A stretch of DNA of 64,000 nt from Paraniabella hibiscisoli (GCF_022512515.1 NZ_JAKWBK010000004.1:62001-126000); one strand, 5' to 3'; shown: positions 20,865 through 30,488, counted from the first letter of the stretch. Numbers and translations are program-made. The notes: a model not told the origin generated them from the sequence alone.

Positions 20865-21248
20865 CTAAAACGTACTAACCTGATGTATAATGCGGGGTAT
20901 AAAAATAATGCAACCAGTAACTAATGCACCTATAGAAACAATCAGGACTGCCGCAGCAGCCAGATCCTTGACTATTTTAATTTTCTCATGGTATTGGGGA
21001 GATACAATATCACACAGTTTTTCTATTGCCGTATTCATAATTTCGGCACCCATTACTGCGGTAATACAGCTGATCACCAGCACCCATTCCAGCTTTGTAA
21101 TATCCAAATAAAAGCCCAAAAGAATGGCTACCACACCAGCCAGTATATGTATCCTGAAATTCTGCTCGGACCTGACCACAGATCTTAAACCCTGGACTGC
21201 GTAGCCGAAGCTTTTCAGCATTTTCTTAATTGACAACAGTTTCACCAT
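20865..21248 (-). CDS. dgkA: Diacylglycerol/undecaprenol kinase family protein
   Basis: Small integral membrane kinase of the DAGK_prokar family, with three TM helices. The signature AEIMNTAIEKLCD (ExxNTAIE) is intact, as are the N-terminal amphipathic helix (MLKSFGYAVQGLRSVVRSEQNF) region and DLAAAAVLI. ATG 21248 is preferred to the upstream TTG codons. Gram-positive homologues phosphorylate undecaprenol; E. coli DgkA uses diacylglycerol. Which applies here is unknown. Confidence 0.88.
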   Translation of the reverse strand: MVKLLSIKKMLKSFGYAVQGLRSVVRSEQNFRIHILAGVVAILLGFYLDITKLEWVLVISCITAVMGAEIMNTAIEKLCDIVSPQYHEKIKIVKDLAAAAVLIVSIGALVTGCIIFIPRIIHQVSTF

Positions 21249-21399
21249 CAACAACAAATCTAAACAATTACAACCAGTAGCCTGTTGTTTCGTTAGAAGT
21301 TGAAGCTAAAATTCCTTTTCAGAATAAAACAAAAACAAGCTGCCCGAAGTGTTGAAACTTAGTAATTAATTCGCGATTTATGATTTATTTTGACAGCAA

Positions 21400-22898
21400 A
21401 TGACGGATCATATTAACAGGTACCTGCTTACATTGGGGCTTAGTTTTTGGGCCCTTTTAGGAATGTGCCAGTCGAACGGAATAACAGTATCAGGTAAGGT
21501 AACGGATAAAGAATCCGGCCTGGCATTGGAGGGAATATCGGTTTATGTTAACAACACCACTTACAGTACGCAAACCCAAAAAGACGGAAGTTTCCGGCTG
21601 ACTAATATTCCTTTGTTGCATTTCGAACTGATTTTTTCTGCGGTAAACTACGAAACACAAGCCCGTAGTATTGATAACGCAGGCAATACAGCGCCATTAA
21701 ACATTCAAATGCAAAAGAACGCTGCTTTATTGAACGAGGTGGTAGTAACAGCATCTGTAGAAAAAATGGCTGGAAACAATATGGCAGCACGTTCAATAAG
21801 GATTTTCTTAGCTATTCGTCATTTGCCAAACAATGCGAGATCATTAATTATCCGGCAATCCGGTTCAGACGAATAAAAAAAGACAATACCTTAAAAGCCT
21901 ACTCGAAAGAACCGCTGAAAATAAAAAATAATGCATTGGGCTACGAGCTTACTTACTGGCTGAATGAGTATGAACACCAGTTTACAACACAGGTAGTATT
22001 TTATAAAGGTAATACTCAGTTTACCGAAATGAAAGGCAGCAAAAGAAGAATGCAGCAATGGGATAAAAACCGGTTGATGGCGTACCAGGGATCCCTAACG
22101 CATTTTATACGATCTGTTTATGCGGGAAATACAGAAGCAGAAGGATTTGTCGTAAATCTCATTAAAACAATCCCCTATCAAGATCTCAACCTTTACATAC
22201 CGGCATATACTGACACCACCAGCATTCATAGCCCATCGGCCATTGTTAAACTTATAAACGGCCTGTATGCTCAAAAAGACAATGCATTGGCGGCATCACA
22301 AATAGTTAAAGCAGAACAATGGTTAGCCAGTAAACGGGACAGGATGCCCTATACTATTACACTTGCTGCACCTGACAGAACTGTGCAAGTTTATTTCTTT
22401 ATTAAAAGATCTGTTGTATCTGACCAGGTTGCTGTTTACAGGTTTGATGTAAGCGATACAGCGGCTATCAGGTACATACAATGGGAAACGGCAGGCACAA
22501 TTATCCCCGATCAAAAAGCATTGAACAGGATCAGTGGCTATGAGAGTATTACACCTTATCAACGTGGACAATTGAAAGTAAAACTCTTTTACTCCCGGCC
22601 GCTGAACACTAATCAATTTGTCACTAAAACGGGTGACAAAAAATTTCTTCAATTTAACGATACCTGGCAAATCACTTATACAAGAGAACGCAAGGACAAG
22701 GAATACATTGAAGAAAATGCACTACAAAATAATGACTCGGGCTACCAGGAATCCACACTTAGTATGACCGGCCCGCAGCCTGTTATGATCTTCCCTGATG
22801 GATATTACACGGGCACCTATAGTTTTATTACAGGAGCATATTGGTCGTATGAAAAAACGGATAAAATGCTGCCACTGGATTTTAAGCCCGCCAGGTAA
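21400..22898 (+). CDS. Secreted carboxypeptidase-like regulatory domain protein, one frameshift
   Basis: About 500 residues when repaired. Signal peptide (about 1-24), then a CarboxypepD_reg-like beta-sandwich (about 27-115, VSGKVTDKESGLALEGISVYV) and an EVVVTASVEK linker. A conserved domain follows with FNKDFLSYSSFAKQCEIINY and LGYELTYWLNEYEHQF, found in Bacteroidota envelope proteins of unknown function. The frame breaks at the A run near 21761-21766; one A restores EKNGWKQYGSTFNKDFL. It has no TonB barrel, so it is not a receptor itself. Confidence 0.8.
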
Positions 22899-22915
22899 CC
22901 GGTACAGCACTGTTG

Positions 22916-23736
22916 TTATTTCCTGGCAGCCGCCGGCTTTTGCTTTTTTTCCAGTCTTTTGGTTTCTTCTTCTAAATTCAAGCTAAATAGAGCCATACTG
23001 CACTTTCCACAGCCCAACTCTTCGCCTAACTCAAAAGATTCGCGGGCCATCTCAATATCCCCAATTGCTGCATAATAGCCACCCAAGACTTCATAACCAT
23101 TGGTATCCCCCAACTCAATAGCACGATATATGATATCTAAAATTTCCTGATTGGGCGCCCTTTTCTTCATTTGTTTTTGGGAACTATACAATGCGGCTAT
23201 GCCACCCATGTCTTCCAGGGTTTTCAAACCGGCATAATCCAGGCAAGCTTTTGATAGTCCGCTATCACACAAATTTTTCAGTGTATTTTCATAGCTGCTA
23301 TCAGGGCCTTCAAAAAGTAAGGAAAGCTCACTACCTCCTTTTTTGATATTATAGTACTGGTACAACAAACCGGCTACCCTGTCAGATGCCCCGGGATCGG
23401 TACGTAAGGTTTCAACAGTAGTGTCTTTTACCTTTTCCCAAACATAGCCATTTACCCATTCTGAAGCACCGTATAGCTTATCGCCTTTAATAACAAATTT
23501 GAAGATGCTCTTATCCGGATACACAATAAGACTATCGTCTTTTTGAAAATAATACCCATTTCCCATTCCCATAATATCTACCCTGCCATTACCATCAAAA
23601 GCAAAATATTCGTACATCGCGGTATCGGAACTGGCCTTAAAATAGCCATGCAGCTCATTGGTAATCTTTTGTGCAGAAAGCGTTGGAATTCCGCCAATGA
23701 GCAGGGCTATAACTATATAAAAATCCTTTTACCCAT
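22916..23736 (-). CDS. Secreted protein with Sel1/TPR-like C-terminus, one frameshift
   Basis: Repaired length about 273 residues. ATG 23736 gives a signal peptide (MGKRIF, then YIVIALLIGGIPTLSAQ) after adding one T to the run near 23718. The middle is beta-rich (YYFQKDDSLIVYPDKSIFKFVIKG). The C-terminal third is helical, with ELGDTNGYEVLGGYYAAIGD and ARESFELGEELGCGKCS, which look like Sel1/TPR-type repeats. No enzyme motif seen. Function unknown. It converges on the preceding secreted protein. Confidence 0.65.
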
Positions 23737-23764
23737 TGAACTTGTTTAAACTTTTAGACTAAAT

Positions 23765-23850
23765 GATAATATGCCGCCTCTACGAGGCTTAATATTCGTA
23801 AACCGATTTTCGCCACCAATATCTAGTCCCTTCGTTGTACATTTTTATCC
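23765..23850. repeat. Intergenic CTACG-hairpin repeat, copy A
   Basis: Contains CCTCTACGAGG, a small stem closed on a TAC loop, followed about 40 bases later by CACCAATAT and CCTTCGTT. The arrangement matches copies near 45775 and 59045. Confidence 0.6.
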
Positions 23851-23871
23851 CTCAAATATAGAAGAATAAAA

Positions 23872-23898
23872 AAATGCGAAACACAAGGCTTCGCATTT
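23872..23898 (-). terminator. pgk terminator
   Basis: Nine-bp stem AAATGCGAA (23872-23880) with TTCGCATTT (23890-23898), just beyond the pgk stop and followed, on the minus strand, by a T-rich stretch. Confidence 0.7.
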
Positions 23899-23918
23899 CA
23901 AAGTTTATTTATTGCTTC

Positions 23919-25114
23919 TTACGCTTCGTTTACTGCTGCAATACCCGGAAGTGTTTTACCTTCAAAAACTCAAGCATCGCACCGCCGCCGGTGGACACAT
24001 AGCTTACTTTCTCCGCATATCCGAATTTGTTAACTGCAGCCACACTATCGCCGCCGCCTACTAAAGAGAAAGCACCATTTTCTGTAGCTTCAGCCACTGC
24101 ATCTGCAATAGCTTTGGTACCGCCCTGGAATTTCTCCATTTCAAAAACACCCATTGGACCATTCCATAAGATAGTTTTTGATTTTTTTATCACATTAGCA
24201 AACTGACCTCTCGATTCGCCGGCAATATCCAGTCCCATCCAACCTTCAGGAATATTGTTGCTGGGCGCCTCTGAAGTATCAGCATCAGCCGCAAATTTAT
24301 CGGCGATCAAACTCTCACCAGGTAAATGAATGCATACATTCTTTTCTTTGGCCTTTTCTAAAATTTCTTTAGCTGTGTCCAGGCGCTCTTCTTCACAAAG
24401 AGAAGAACCTATATTACCTCCCATTGCTTTAAAGAAGGTATAAGCCATACCGCCACCAATAATAATATCAGTCGCTTTATCCATCAGGTTTTCGATGATC
24501 AGTATTTTATCAGAAACTTTTGCTCCTCCCAGGATAGCTGTAAAAGGCTTTTGAGCATTGCTTAATACTTTCTGTGCGCTGTTCACTTCTGCTTCCATCA
24601 GCAAGCCGAACATTCTTTTTCAGAAGGAAAGAACTTTGCGATTACAGCAGTAGAAGCATGGGCGCGGTGTGCGGTACCAAAGGCATCGTTTACATAAACA
24701 TCGCCGAGTTTGCTTAATTTTTCTGCAAAAGCTTCATCTCCTTTTTCTTCTTCTTTATAAAAACGAAGATTTTCCAGCAATAACACTTCACCTTCACGCA
24801 TCATATCAGCAGTAAGGTAGGCTTGCTCTCCCACACAATCATTGGCAAATAACACCGCGCTCCATCCAGCAGATCGCTTAAATGTTTTACCAGGTGCTTT
24901 AATGAGAACTTATCTTCAGGACCGGTTTTAGGACGGCCCAGGTGAGACATTAATATTACTTTACCACCATCAGCCAATATTTTTTGATAGTGGGTACCGC
25001 GGCTTTCATACGTGCATCAGAAGTAATCTCCAGGCTCTCGTTCAAAGGCACGTTGAAGTCTACGCGTATCAGGGCTTTCTGCCCTTTAAAATTATATTCT
25101 GAAAACTTTGACAT
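23919..25114 (-). CDS. pgk: Phosphoglycerate kinase, multiple frameshifts
   Basis: Glycolytic kinase transferring phosphate from 1,3-bisphosphoglycerate to ADP. Typical segments are ALIRVDFNVPL, SHLGRPKTGPEDKFSL, RAHASTAVIAKFFPSE, AILGGAKVSDKI, WNGPMGVFE, and the nucleotide-binding GGGDSVAAV and STGGGAMLEFLEG. Start ATG 25114 (MSKFSEYNFKGQKAL). Breaks occur near 24978 (A6 for A7), 24858, 24601 and 23967. Repaired, the protein has about 397 residues, the normal length. It lies downstream of gapA on the same strand, though the 190-bp gap holding the gapA hairpin suggests separate transcription. Confidence 0.95.
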
Positions 25115-25264
25115 AATAATAAGTTGATAAGTTTAAAGTTGAATAGTTGACAAGAAATATTGCCCGGCCATGCACCTGAGTACAAAAGTGCAACGCCCGA
25201 CTGTACCCAACGGGCAGGCAAACCAGATGCTGTGCGATCCTGTGGCGGGCCTTATAAACTAAAA

Positions 25265-25285
25265 AGCGGAACAAAAGGTTCCGCT
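25265..25285 (-). terminator. gapA terminator
   Basis: Eight-bp stem AGCGGAAC with GTTCCGCT and loop AAAAG, 20 bases downstream of the gapA stop. Confidence 0.75.
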
Positions 25286-25304
25286 CTTCAATTTGTTATC
25301 GCTA

Positions 25305-26318
25305 TTATTTGCTTATCAATCCTGCAAAATACTTTACAGTACGAACCAGCTGAGAAACATAGCTCATTTCGTTATCATACCAGGATACAGTACGAGCAAT
25401 ATGCTTGTCTCCAACGGTCATTACTTTAGTTAAAGTAGCATCGAACAAAGAACCATAGCTGGTTCCGATTACATCGCTGCTTACGATTTCGTCTTCGTTG
25501 TAACCAAAGCTTTCGTTAGCTGCCGCTTTCATTGCTGCGTTGATTTCTGCTGCAGTAGTTGGTTTACCCAGGATCACGTTCAACTCAGTGATAGAACCGG
25601 TGATGGTTGGTACACGCTGAGCGCTACCATCTAATTTACCTTTTAAGTTAGGTAATACCAGGCCAATTGCTTTAGCTGCGCCAGTGCTGTTAGGAACGAT
25701 GTTAGCAGCAGCTGCACGTGCACGACGAAGATCTCCTTTAGGATGTGGAGCATCCAAAGTGTTCTGATCGTTAGTGTACGCGTGGATGGTAGTCATGATA
25801 CCGATTTCGATACCATAAGTATCATCTAATACTTTAGCCATTGGAGCTAAACAGTTAGTTGTACAAGATGCACAGCTAATGATTGTTTCGCTACCATCTA
25901 AAATATCGTGGTTAACGTTGAATACAACTGTTTTCAGATCGCCTGTAGCAGGAGCTGAAATTACAACGCGTTTTGCACCTGCAGTAATGTGTGCCTGTGC
26001 TTTATCTTTATCTGTAAAAAAACCAGTGCACTCTAATACTACATCCACATCATGCTCACCCCATGGAATTTGAGCAGGATCTTTTTGTGCATAGATCTTA
26101 ATTTCTTCACCTTCTACAGTTATAGAGTTTTCTGTATGAGAAACATTTTTATTGAAAGGGCCCTGTGCAGAGTCGTACTTTAATAAGTGTGCAAGTGTGG
26201 CGGGGCTTGTAAGATCATTAATGGCTACTACATCAATGCCTTGCTGATTGTAGATCTGACGGTAAACTAAACGTCCGATTCTACCGAAACCATTGATGGC
26301 TACTTTTACTGTGCTCAT
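25305..26318 (-). CDS. gapA: Glyceraldehyde-3-phosphate dehydrogenase
   Basis: Intact, 337 residues. NAD-binding NGFGRIGRLVYR at the N-terminus, the catalytic Cys in ISCASCTTNCLAP, the downstream TTIHAYTNDQNTLD and the family-typical WYDNEMSYVSQLVRTV. Glycolytic and gluconeogenic oxidation of glyceraldehyde 3-phosphate. It contrasts with its neighbour pgk in having no frameshift, which argues that the damage in pgk is random sequencing error. Codon choice is typical of a highly expressed gene. Confidence 0.97.
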   Translation of the reverse strand: MSTVKVAINGFGRIGRLVYRQIYNQQGIDVVAINDLTSPATLAHLLKYDSAQGPFNKNVSHTENSITVEGEEIKIYAQKDPAQIPWGEHDVDVVLECTGFFTDKDKAQAHITAGAKRVVISAPATGDLKTVVFNVNHDILDGSETIISCASCTTNCLAPMAKVLDDTYGIEIGIMTTIHAYTNDQNTLDAPHPKGDLRRARAAAANIVPNSTGAAKAIGLVLPNLKGKLDGSAQRVPTITGSITELNVILGKPTTAAEINAAMKAAANESFGYNEDEIVSSDVIGTSYGSLFDATLTKVMTVGDKHIARTVSWYDNEMSYVSQLVRTVKYFAGLISK

Positions 26319-26475
26319 GATTTTTTAGTAATTTAATTTATAAGTACTTTTTTGGAGGCGTGAAGTTAACGATTTTATGGCATTTAGTGTACCTGATACA
26401 TCTTATTTTTTGTTCACGTATAAAAGTGGAAAAACATTTTTTCGAAAAAGTTTTGGCGATGACAAAACAGCTTCC

Positions 26476-26483
26476 TATATTTG
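26476..26483 (+). promoter_or_regulatory. -7 promoter box for first tRNA-Glu
   Basis: TATATTTG, 18 bases upstream of the tRNA; exact match to TAnnTTTG. A TTTTGG at 26450-26455 is a possible -33 element. Confidence 0.65.
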
Positions 26484-26501
26484 CACTCCCAAATCGGACA
26501 A

Positions 26502-26573
26502 GGCGCGTTGGTCAAGGGGTTAAGACGCCTCCCTTTCACGGAGGAATCACGGGTTCGATTCCCGTACGCGCTA
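26502..26573 (+). tRNA. tRNA-Glu (TTC), copy 1
   Basis: A full cloverleaf can be folded. Acceptor GGCGCGT pairs with ACGCGCT (one G-T pair), D-arm GTC...GAC, anticodon stem CCTCC/GGAGG around loop CTTTCAC with anticodon TTC (26535-26537). T-arm ACGGG/CCCGT closes on TTCGATT. The 3' CCA is not encoded: after discriminator A come CAA. Confidence 0.95.
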
Positions 26574-26578
26574 CAAAG

Positions 26579-26602
26579 GCCAGCTTTTCAGCTGGCTTTT
26601 TT
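26579..26602 (+). terminator. Terminator after first tRNA-Glu
   Basis: GCCAGC (26579-26584) with GCTGGC (26591-26596) and a run of six T. Confidence 0.85.
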
Positions 26603-26752
26603 AATACCCCCACTTTAAGACTGCAGCCTCGCGCCACAACAGCTTTCGGCTACCATTATCATAGTATTACTAAAATCAGGGATTGAAATTGAAATATGGC
26701 ATTTGCTACGAATAAATTTTATTCATTAGCGCCACTCTTCAAATCAGCTTCT

Positions 26753-26760
26753 TATATTTG
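26753..26760 (+). promoter_or_regulatory. -7 promoter box for second tRNA-Glu
   Basis: TATATTTG in the same position relative to the tRNA as in copy 1, within a conserved upstream block. Confidence 0.65.
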
Positions 26761-26779
26761 CACTCCCCAAATCGGACAA

Positions 26780-26851
26780 GGCGCGTTGGTCAAGGGGTTA
26801 AGACGCCTCCCTTTCACGGAGGAATCACGGGTTCGATTCCCGTACGCGCTA
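26780..26851 (+). tRNA. tRNA-Glu (TTC), copy 2
   Basis: Identical in all 72 bases to copy 1. Unlike copy 1 it is followed directly by CCA (26852-26854), so the 3' end is encoded. The conserved block extends about 27 bases upstream, which indicates a local duplication of the whole promoter-tRNA cassette. Confidence 0.95.
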
Positions 26852-26853
26852 CC

Positions 26854-26895
26854 AAAATGGGAGTTTCCATCAACATATCGGAAACTCCCATTTTT
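26854..26895 (+). terminator. Terminator after second tRNA-Glu
   Basis: A 15-bp stem (26854-26868 with 26880-26894), ending in a T run. It differs in sequence from the terminator of copy 1, so the duplication stopped at the tRNA end. Confidence 0.85.
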
Positions 26896-26991
26896 ATTTC
26901 CACCACTAGTATTTCAAAACCCTGAGGCCACCAATATAAAATCACTATTTTCCTTAATTCAATATTATATATTTTTCTTTACAACTACTTT

Positions 26992-27007
26992 ATCGTAATA
27001 TTGCAAT
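26992..27007 (+). promoter_or_regulatory. Putative ArsR operator upstream of arsR
   Basis: ATCGTAATATTGCAAT, an imperfect palindrome centred on AATATT. Almost the same 16-mer, with one change, recurs at 27369 before the next gene. The position between promoter region and arsR fits autoregulation. Confidence 0.55.
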
Positions 27008-27020
27008 TAATAGTTAAAAT

Positions 27021-27350
27021 ATGGGCATTACAAAAACTGAGATATTTAATAAACAGCAGAACCGGCTAGCCACCATTTTAAAGGCGCTGGCTCACCCGGC
27101 GCGTATTGCCATCCTTCAGCACCTTATTAAATCACAGGCCTGTATTTGTAATGACCTTGTGGAAGAACTGGGCCTGGCACAGGCCACTATTTCCCAACAC
27201 CTGCGGGAGTTAAAAAATACCGGGATTATTAAGGGGAGTATTGAGGGAACCAGTATCTGCTATTGTATTGATGAAAAAGTGTGGGCACAGGTAAGCAAGG
27301 AACTGTCAGGATTCTTTACCTCATTTACTCCTGTAAAAAGCTGCTGTTAA
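27021..27350 (+). CDS. arsR: ArsR-family metalloregulator
   Basis: A 109-residue winged-helix repressor. ALAHPARIAILQHL is the conserved ArsR helix, and GLAQATISQHLRELKNTGII the recognition helix region. ACICNDL places Cys41 and Cys43 where the alpha-3 ELCVCDL arsenic site lies in classical ArsR, and the protein ends in SCC (Cys108, Cys109), extra thiols. It probably releases DNA on binding As(III) or Sb(III). It is the first gene of the arsenic operon, with two operator-like motifs flanking it. Confidence 0.92.
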   Translation: MGITKTEIFNKQQNRLATILKALAHPARIAILQHLIKSQACICNDLVEELGLAQATISQHLRELKNTGIIKGSIEGTSICYCIDEKVWAQVSKELSGFFTSFTPVKSCC

Positions 27351-27368
27351 AAAAATTTAAGCTCATTC

Positions 27369-27384
27369 ATCGTAATAATGCAAT
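27369..27384 (+). promoter_or_regulatory. Second putative ArsR operator
   Basis: ATCGTAATAATGCAAT, 15 of 16 bases identical to the motif at 26992. It sits in the 59-bp gap between arsR and the DUF6428 gene, which suggests the rest of the operon has its own ArsR-controlled promoter. Confidence 0.5.
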
Positions 27385-27409
27385 ATTATAAACAATAAAA
27401 CAAACAATT

Positions 27410-27885
27410 ATGAAGCTGTCTGAAATTAAAAGCATATTGCCGGGCCTGGATACTGTAGCATTTCTGTTACCCAACGGCACCCAGGTGCCGGAACATTTTC
27501 ATGTAACGGAAGTGGGAATTGTAAATAAACACTTTATAGATTGTGGCGGAACCACCCGCTACGAAACCAAAGTGAACTTTCAGCTATGGAATGCCAATGA
27601 CTACGAAAACCGTTTAAAGCCCGGCAAATTGCTACATATTATCAGCCTCTGCGAGCAGAAACTCTCCATTAACGACAACCTGGAGGTGGAAGTGGAATAC
27701 CAGGGCGACACCGTTGGTAAGTATGCCCTGGATTTTGACGGGGTATCATTTGTTTTGGTATCTACCGTTACCGATTGCCTTGCAAAGACAACTGTGGCGT
27801 ACCGCCCCAAAAGCAAAAACTATCTTTAAAAGAATTACCGGTTAATACTGAAAGCTCCTGCACTCCCGGAGGCGGATGTTGTTAA
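27410..27885 (+). CDS. DUF6428-family arsenic-operon protein with Cys tail, one frameshift
   Basis: Small soluble protein (about 158 residues repaired) matching the family often seen in Bacteroidota ars operons: LNIKS-like start, VPEHFHVTEVGIV, FIDCGGTTRYETKVNFQLWNAND. The printed frame stops at 27829, but one T added near 27825 continues through LLKELPVNTESSCTPGGGCC to a stop at 27885. A Cys-rich C-terminal tail suits thiol binding of As(III). Biochemical role unknown; chaperone or sequestration is a guess. Confidence 0.8.
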
Positions 27886-27941
27886 ACATAACAACCTGGG
27901 TTGACATCATAAAAAATCATTGAATCCAAACAAAAAAATAC

Positions 27942-28355
27942 ATGAAAAAAGTTTTAGTGCTTTGTACAGGTAACAGTTGCCGCAGCCAGATTGCAGAAGG
28001 TTATTTAAGGCATTTTGCCGGGGATAAGGCAGAGATCTATAGCGCCGGTGTAGAAACGCATGGCGTTAACCCCAAAGCCATAGCTACTATGGAGGCCGAT
28101 GGCATTGATATTTCGGGCCATACTTCTAACAACGTTACAGAGTATAGCAATATCGATTTTGACTACGTAATTACCGTATGTGACCATGCTAAAGAAAGAT
28201 GCCCTTTCTTCCCTACTAACGCGGTAAAATTCCATTATAATTTTCCTGATCCTGCAAAATTCCAGGGAACGGAAGCAGCTACCGAACAGGAATTTGCAAG
28301 AGTCAGGGATATGATAAAAGACTATGCTCAAAACTTTGTTCAAACCAACTTATAA
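27942..28355 (+). CDS. arsC: Arsenate reductase, low-molecular-weight phosphatase type
   Basis: An intact 137-residue thioredoxin-coupled arsenate reductase. The P-loop CTGNSCRS has nucleophilic Cys8, and a pair of Cys in VCDHAKERCPFF is spaced like Cys82 and Cys89 of the pI258 enzyme. This gives the Cys relay expected for disulfide exchange. It reduces As(V) to As(III) for export. Its stop overlaps the acr3 start by one base (TAATG), so translation is likely coupled. Confidence 0.93.
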   Translation: MKKVLVLCTGNSCRSQIAEGYLRHFAGDKAEIYSAGVETHGVNPKAIATMEADGIDISGHTSNNVTEYSNIDFDYVITVCDHAKERCPFFPTNAVKFHYNFPDPAKFQGTEAATEQEFARVRDMIKDYAQNFVQTNL

Positions 28356-29421
28356 TGCCTGCAGACCATTGCGCTCCCGCATACCAACGTAAGAAACTTT
28401 CTTTTTAGACCGCTATTTAACGCTTTGGATATTCCTGGTAATGGCCGTTGGTGTTGCCATTGGGTATTTTATTCCTTCGGCGCCCGTTTTTATTCATTCC
28501 TTTTCCAGCGGTACCACAAATATTCCCCTGGCCATCGGCCTCATACTAATGATGTATCCACCACTGGCCAAAGTCAGGTATGAAAAGATGGGCGAGGTGT
28601 TTAAAAACACAAAAGTGTTGGGCACTTCCCTTTTTCTGAACTGGATTGTGGGGCCCATACTAATGTTTGCCCTGGCCATTTTATTCCTGCACGGCTACCC
28701 GGAATATATGGTAGGGCTGATACTGATTGGGCTGGCGCGCTGTATTGCAATGGTTGTGGTGTGGAATGAGCTGGCTGAAGGAAACAGGGAATATGCTGCC
28801 GGCTTAATTGCCCTTAACAGTATTTTCCAGGTGCTGCTATATAGTGTTTATGCGTATGTATTCATTACCGTATTGCCCCGGTTGTTTGGTATTAAAGGCC
28901 TGGAGATACCTATTACCATTGGCGAAATTGCCAAAAGCGTTGGCATTTACCTGGGTATTCCTTTTGCAGCAGGTATAATGAGCCGGTATGCCCTAATCAG
29001 ACTTAAGGGAGAAGCGTGGTTTCAAAATAAATATATTCCTTTTATTTCACCTGTTACGCTTATTGCACTGCTCTTTACCATTGTTGTAATGTTCAGCCTG
29101 AAGGGCGAGCTCATCGTTCAGATACCGATGGATGTTGTACGTATTGCCGTTCCGCTGGTTATTTACTTTGCCATCATGTTCCTGGTAAGTTTTTTTGCCG
29201 GCAAGCGTATGGGAGCCAACTATTCTCAAAACGCCGCTATTGCGTTTACCGCTGCCGGCAACAATTTTGAGCTGGCCATTGCCGTTGCTATCGGCGTATT
29301 TGGCATCAACAGCGGGCAGGCTTTTGTAGGCGTTATTGGGCCGCTGGTAGAAGTACCGGCCCTTATTGCATTGGTGAACCTGGCTTTTTGGCTGCGGAAC
29401 AAGTATTACAAACCGGCGTAA
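28355..29421 (+). CDS. acr3: Arsenite efflux permease ACR3, one frameshift
   Basis: Ten-TM arsenite exporter. The ACR3 signature ARCIAMVVVWNELAEGN with its essential Cys is present, as is AAGNNFELAIAVAIGVFG. The ATG at 28355 overlaps the arsC stop. The first 17 codons need one T added to the five-T run near 28403-28407 to join SFLDRYLTLWIFLVMAVGV. It exports the As(III) made by ArsC. Length after repair is about 355 residues, normal for the family. Confidence 0.93.
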
Positions 29422-29456
29422 GCAATACCATAACATAAATTGATAAAAACATAAAA

Positions 29457-30193
29457 GTGACCATTGCTTTTTTTCTGACGTACATGCCAACCTTCCCGCA
29501 TTGGAGGCTATGCTACGGGATATGGACCAACAGCAGCCTGATGCTGTTTATTGCCTGGGCGACCTGGTGGGATACCATATATGGCCCAATGAAGTAATTG
29601 CAGCAATACGTAAGCGTAAGATTACAACCATTGCCGGCAATCATGATATAAAAGTGACGGGGCTGCACACCAACCCGGAAGACCTGCAACAGCCGGGGAA
29701 AAACTACGCTTATCATATTATAGCGGATATGGCCCGCGACTACCTGAAAACTTTGCCCTCTTATATAAAGCTGGAATACCGGCTCAACAACGAGGTGCTA
29801 AAGCTGTACCTGGCGCACGGAAGCCCGCGCAGGGTGGATGAGTATGTATTGGCTGACACGGATCAGCAACATGTGCTGGATATGATGAATGAAGCGGGGG
29901 CAGATATTTTATTTGTAGGTCATTCTCACAAACCCTATCACCGGGTAGTTCAAACTGCTGAAGGCAATTATAAGCATGTGATCAATACCGGCTCTGTTGG
30001 CAAGCCGAAAGACGGAGACCCCAGGGCTTGCTATGTACTGTTTACCATACATGAAAACAGCTCAGCCCGGGATGCCAACAGCGTTCATGTAGCGTTCAGG
30101 CGGGTTGCATATGATATTGAAAAGGCTGCAAAAGCGCTGGAAGAAAGTGTACTACCCATTGAATTGGCAAACGGCCTCAGGCTTGCCCGTTAA
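29457..30193 (+). CDS. Metallophosphoesterase (YfcE/Metallophos_2-like), one frameshift
   Basis: Calcineurin-like phosphoesterase with the full motif set: SDVHANLPALE, CLGDLVGYHIWPNEV, AGNHD, FVGHSHKPYHR and NTGSVGKPKDGD. The N-terminus needs one T added to the seven-T run near 29469-29475 to join IAFFSDVHAN. The proposed GTG at 29457 is the only plausible start; ATAAAA just before it may be a damaged ATG. It is 35 bp downstream of acr3 and likely belongs to the arsenic operon. Substrate unknown; phosphodiesters or phosphomonoesters are possible. Confidence 0.85.
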
Positions 30194-30488
30194 CACAAAG
30201 CGCATCACCTTAGCTTTAAAATAGGTTTACCAGGGAAACCGCCTCAAACACCATACTCACTGCCATTGCAACCACCCCGCATTTTGTAAACTTTCAAAAA
30301 GATCTTCCGTTACCTGGCTCGATAACCACATAGACACATAGAAATGATGGATTTTTGAGAATAGCAGTAGCACATCATAGTTTTTTTCCATCTTCGATGA
30401 AAGCTATTATAAGCTATGTTCTCTTAATAGTATGAAAAAGCTATGTACCTATCCCGAACGGTCGGGACAAGTTGATATTTCAAAAAGT
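30194..30488. other. Non-coding boundary region
   Basis: No gene seen. It contains ACCACATAGACACATAG-like words common in Bacteroidota intergenic DNA and a small palindrome TCCCGA-ACGG-TCGGGA (30452-30467). It marks the start of the accessory island. Confidence 0.5.

Noticed and set aside
20730..20924. Small open frame between serC and dgkA
   Set aside because: Partly overlaps dgkA on the opposite strand, has no ribosome-binding or promoter context and no recognisable feature.
26360..26998. Two open frames spanning the tRNA-Glu genes
   Set aside because: They read through the tRNAs and terminators and share repeated sequence only because the tRNA cassette is duplicated.
30452..30467. Palindrome TCCCGA-ACGG-TCGGGA as a terminator of the arsenic operon
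   Set aside because: It lies about 260 bases past the last gene and has no T run; more likely one of the common intergenic palindromes.
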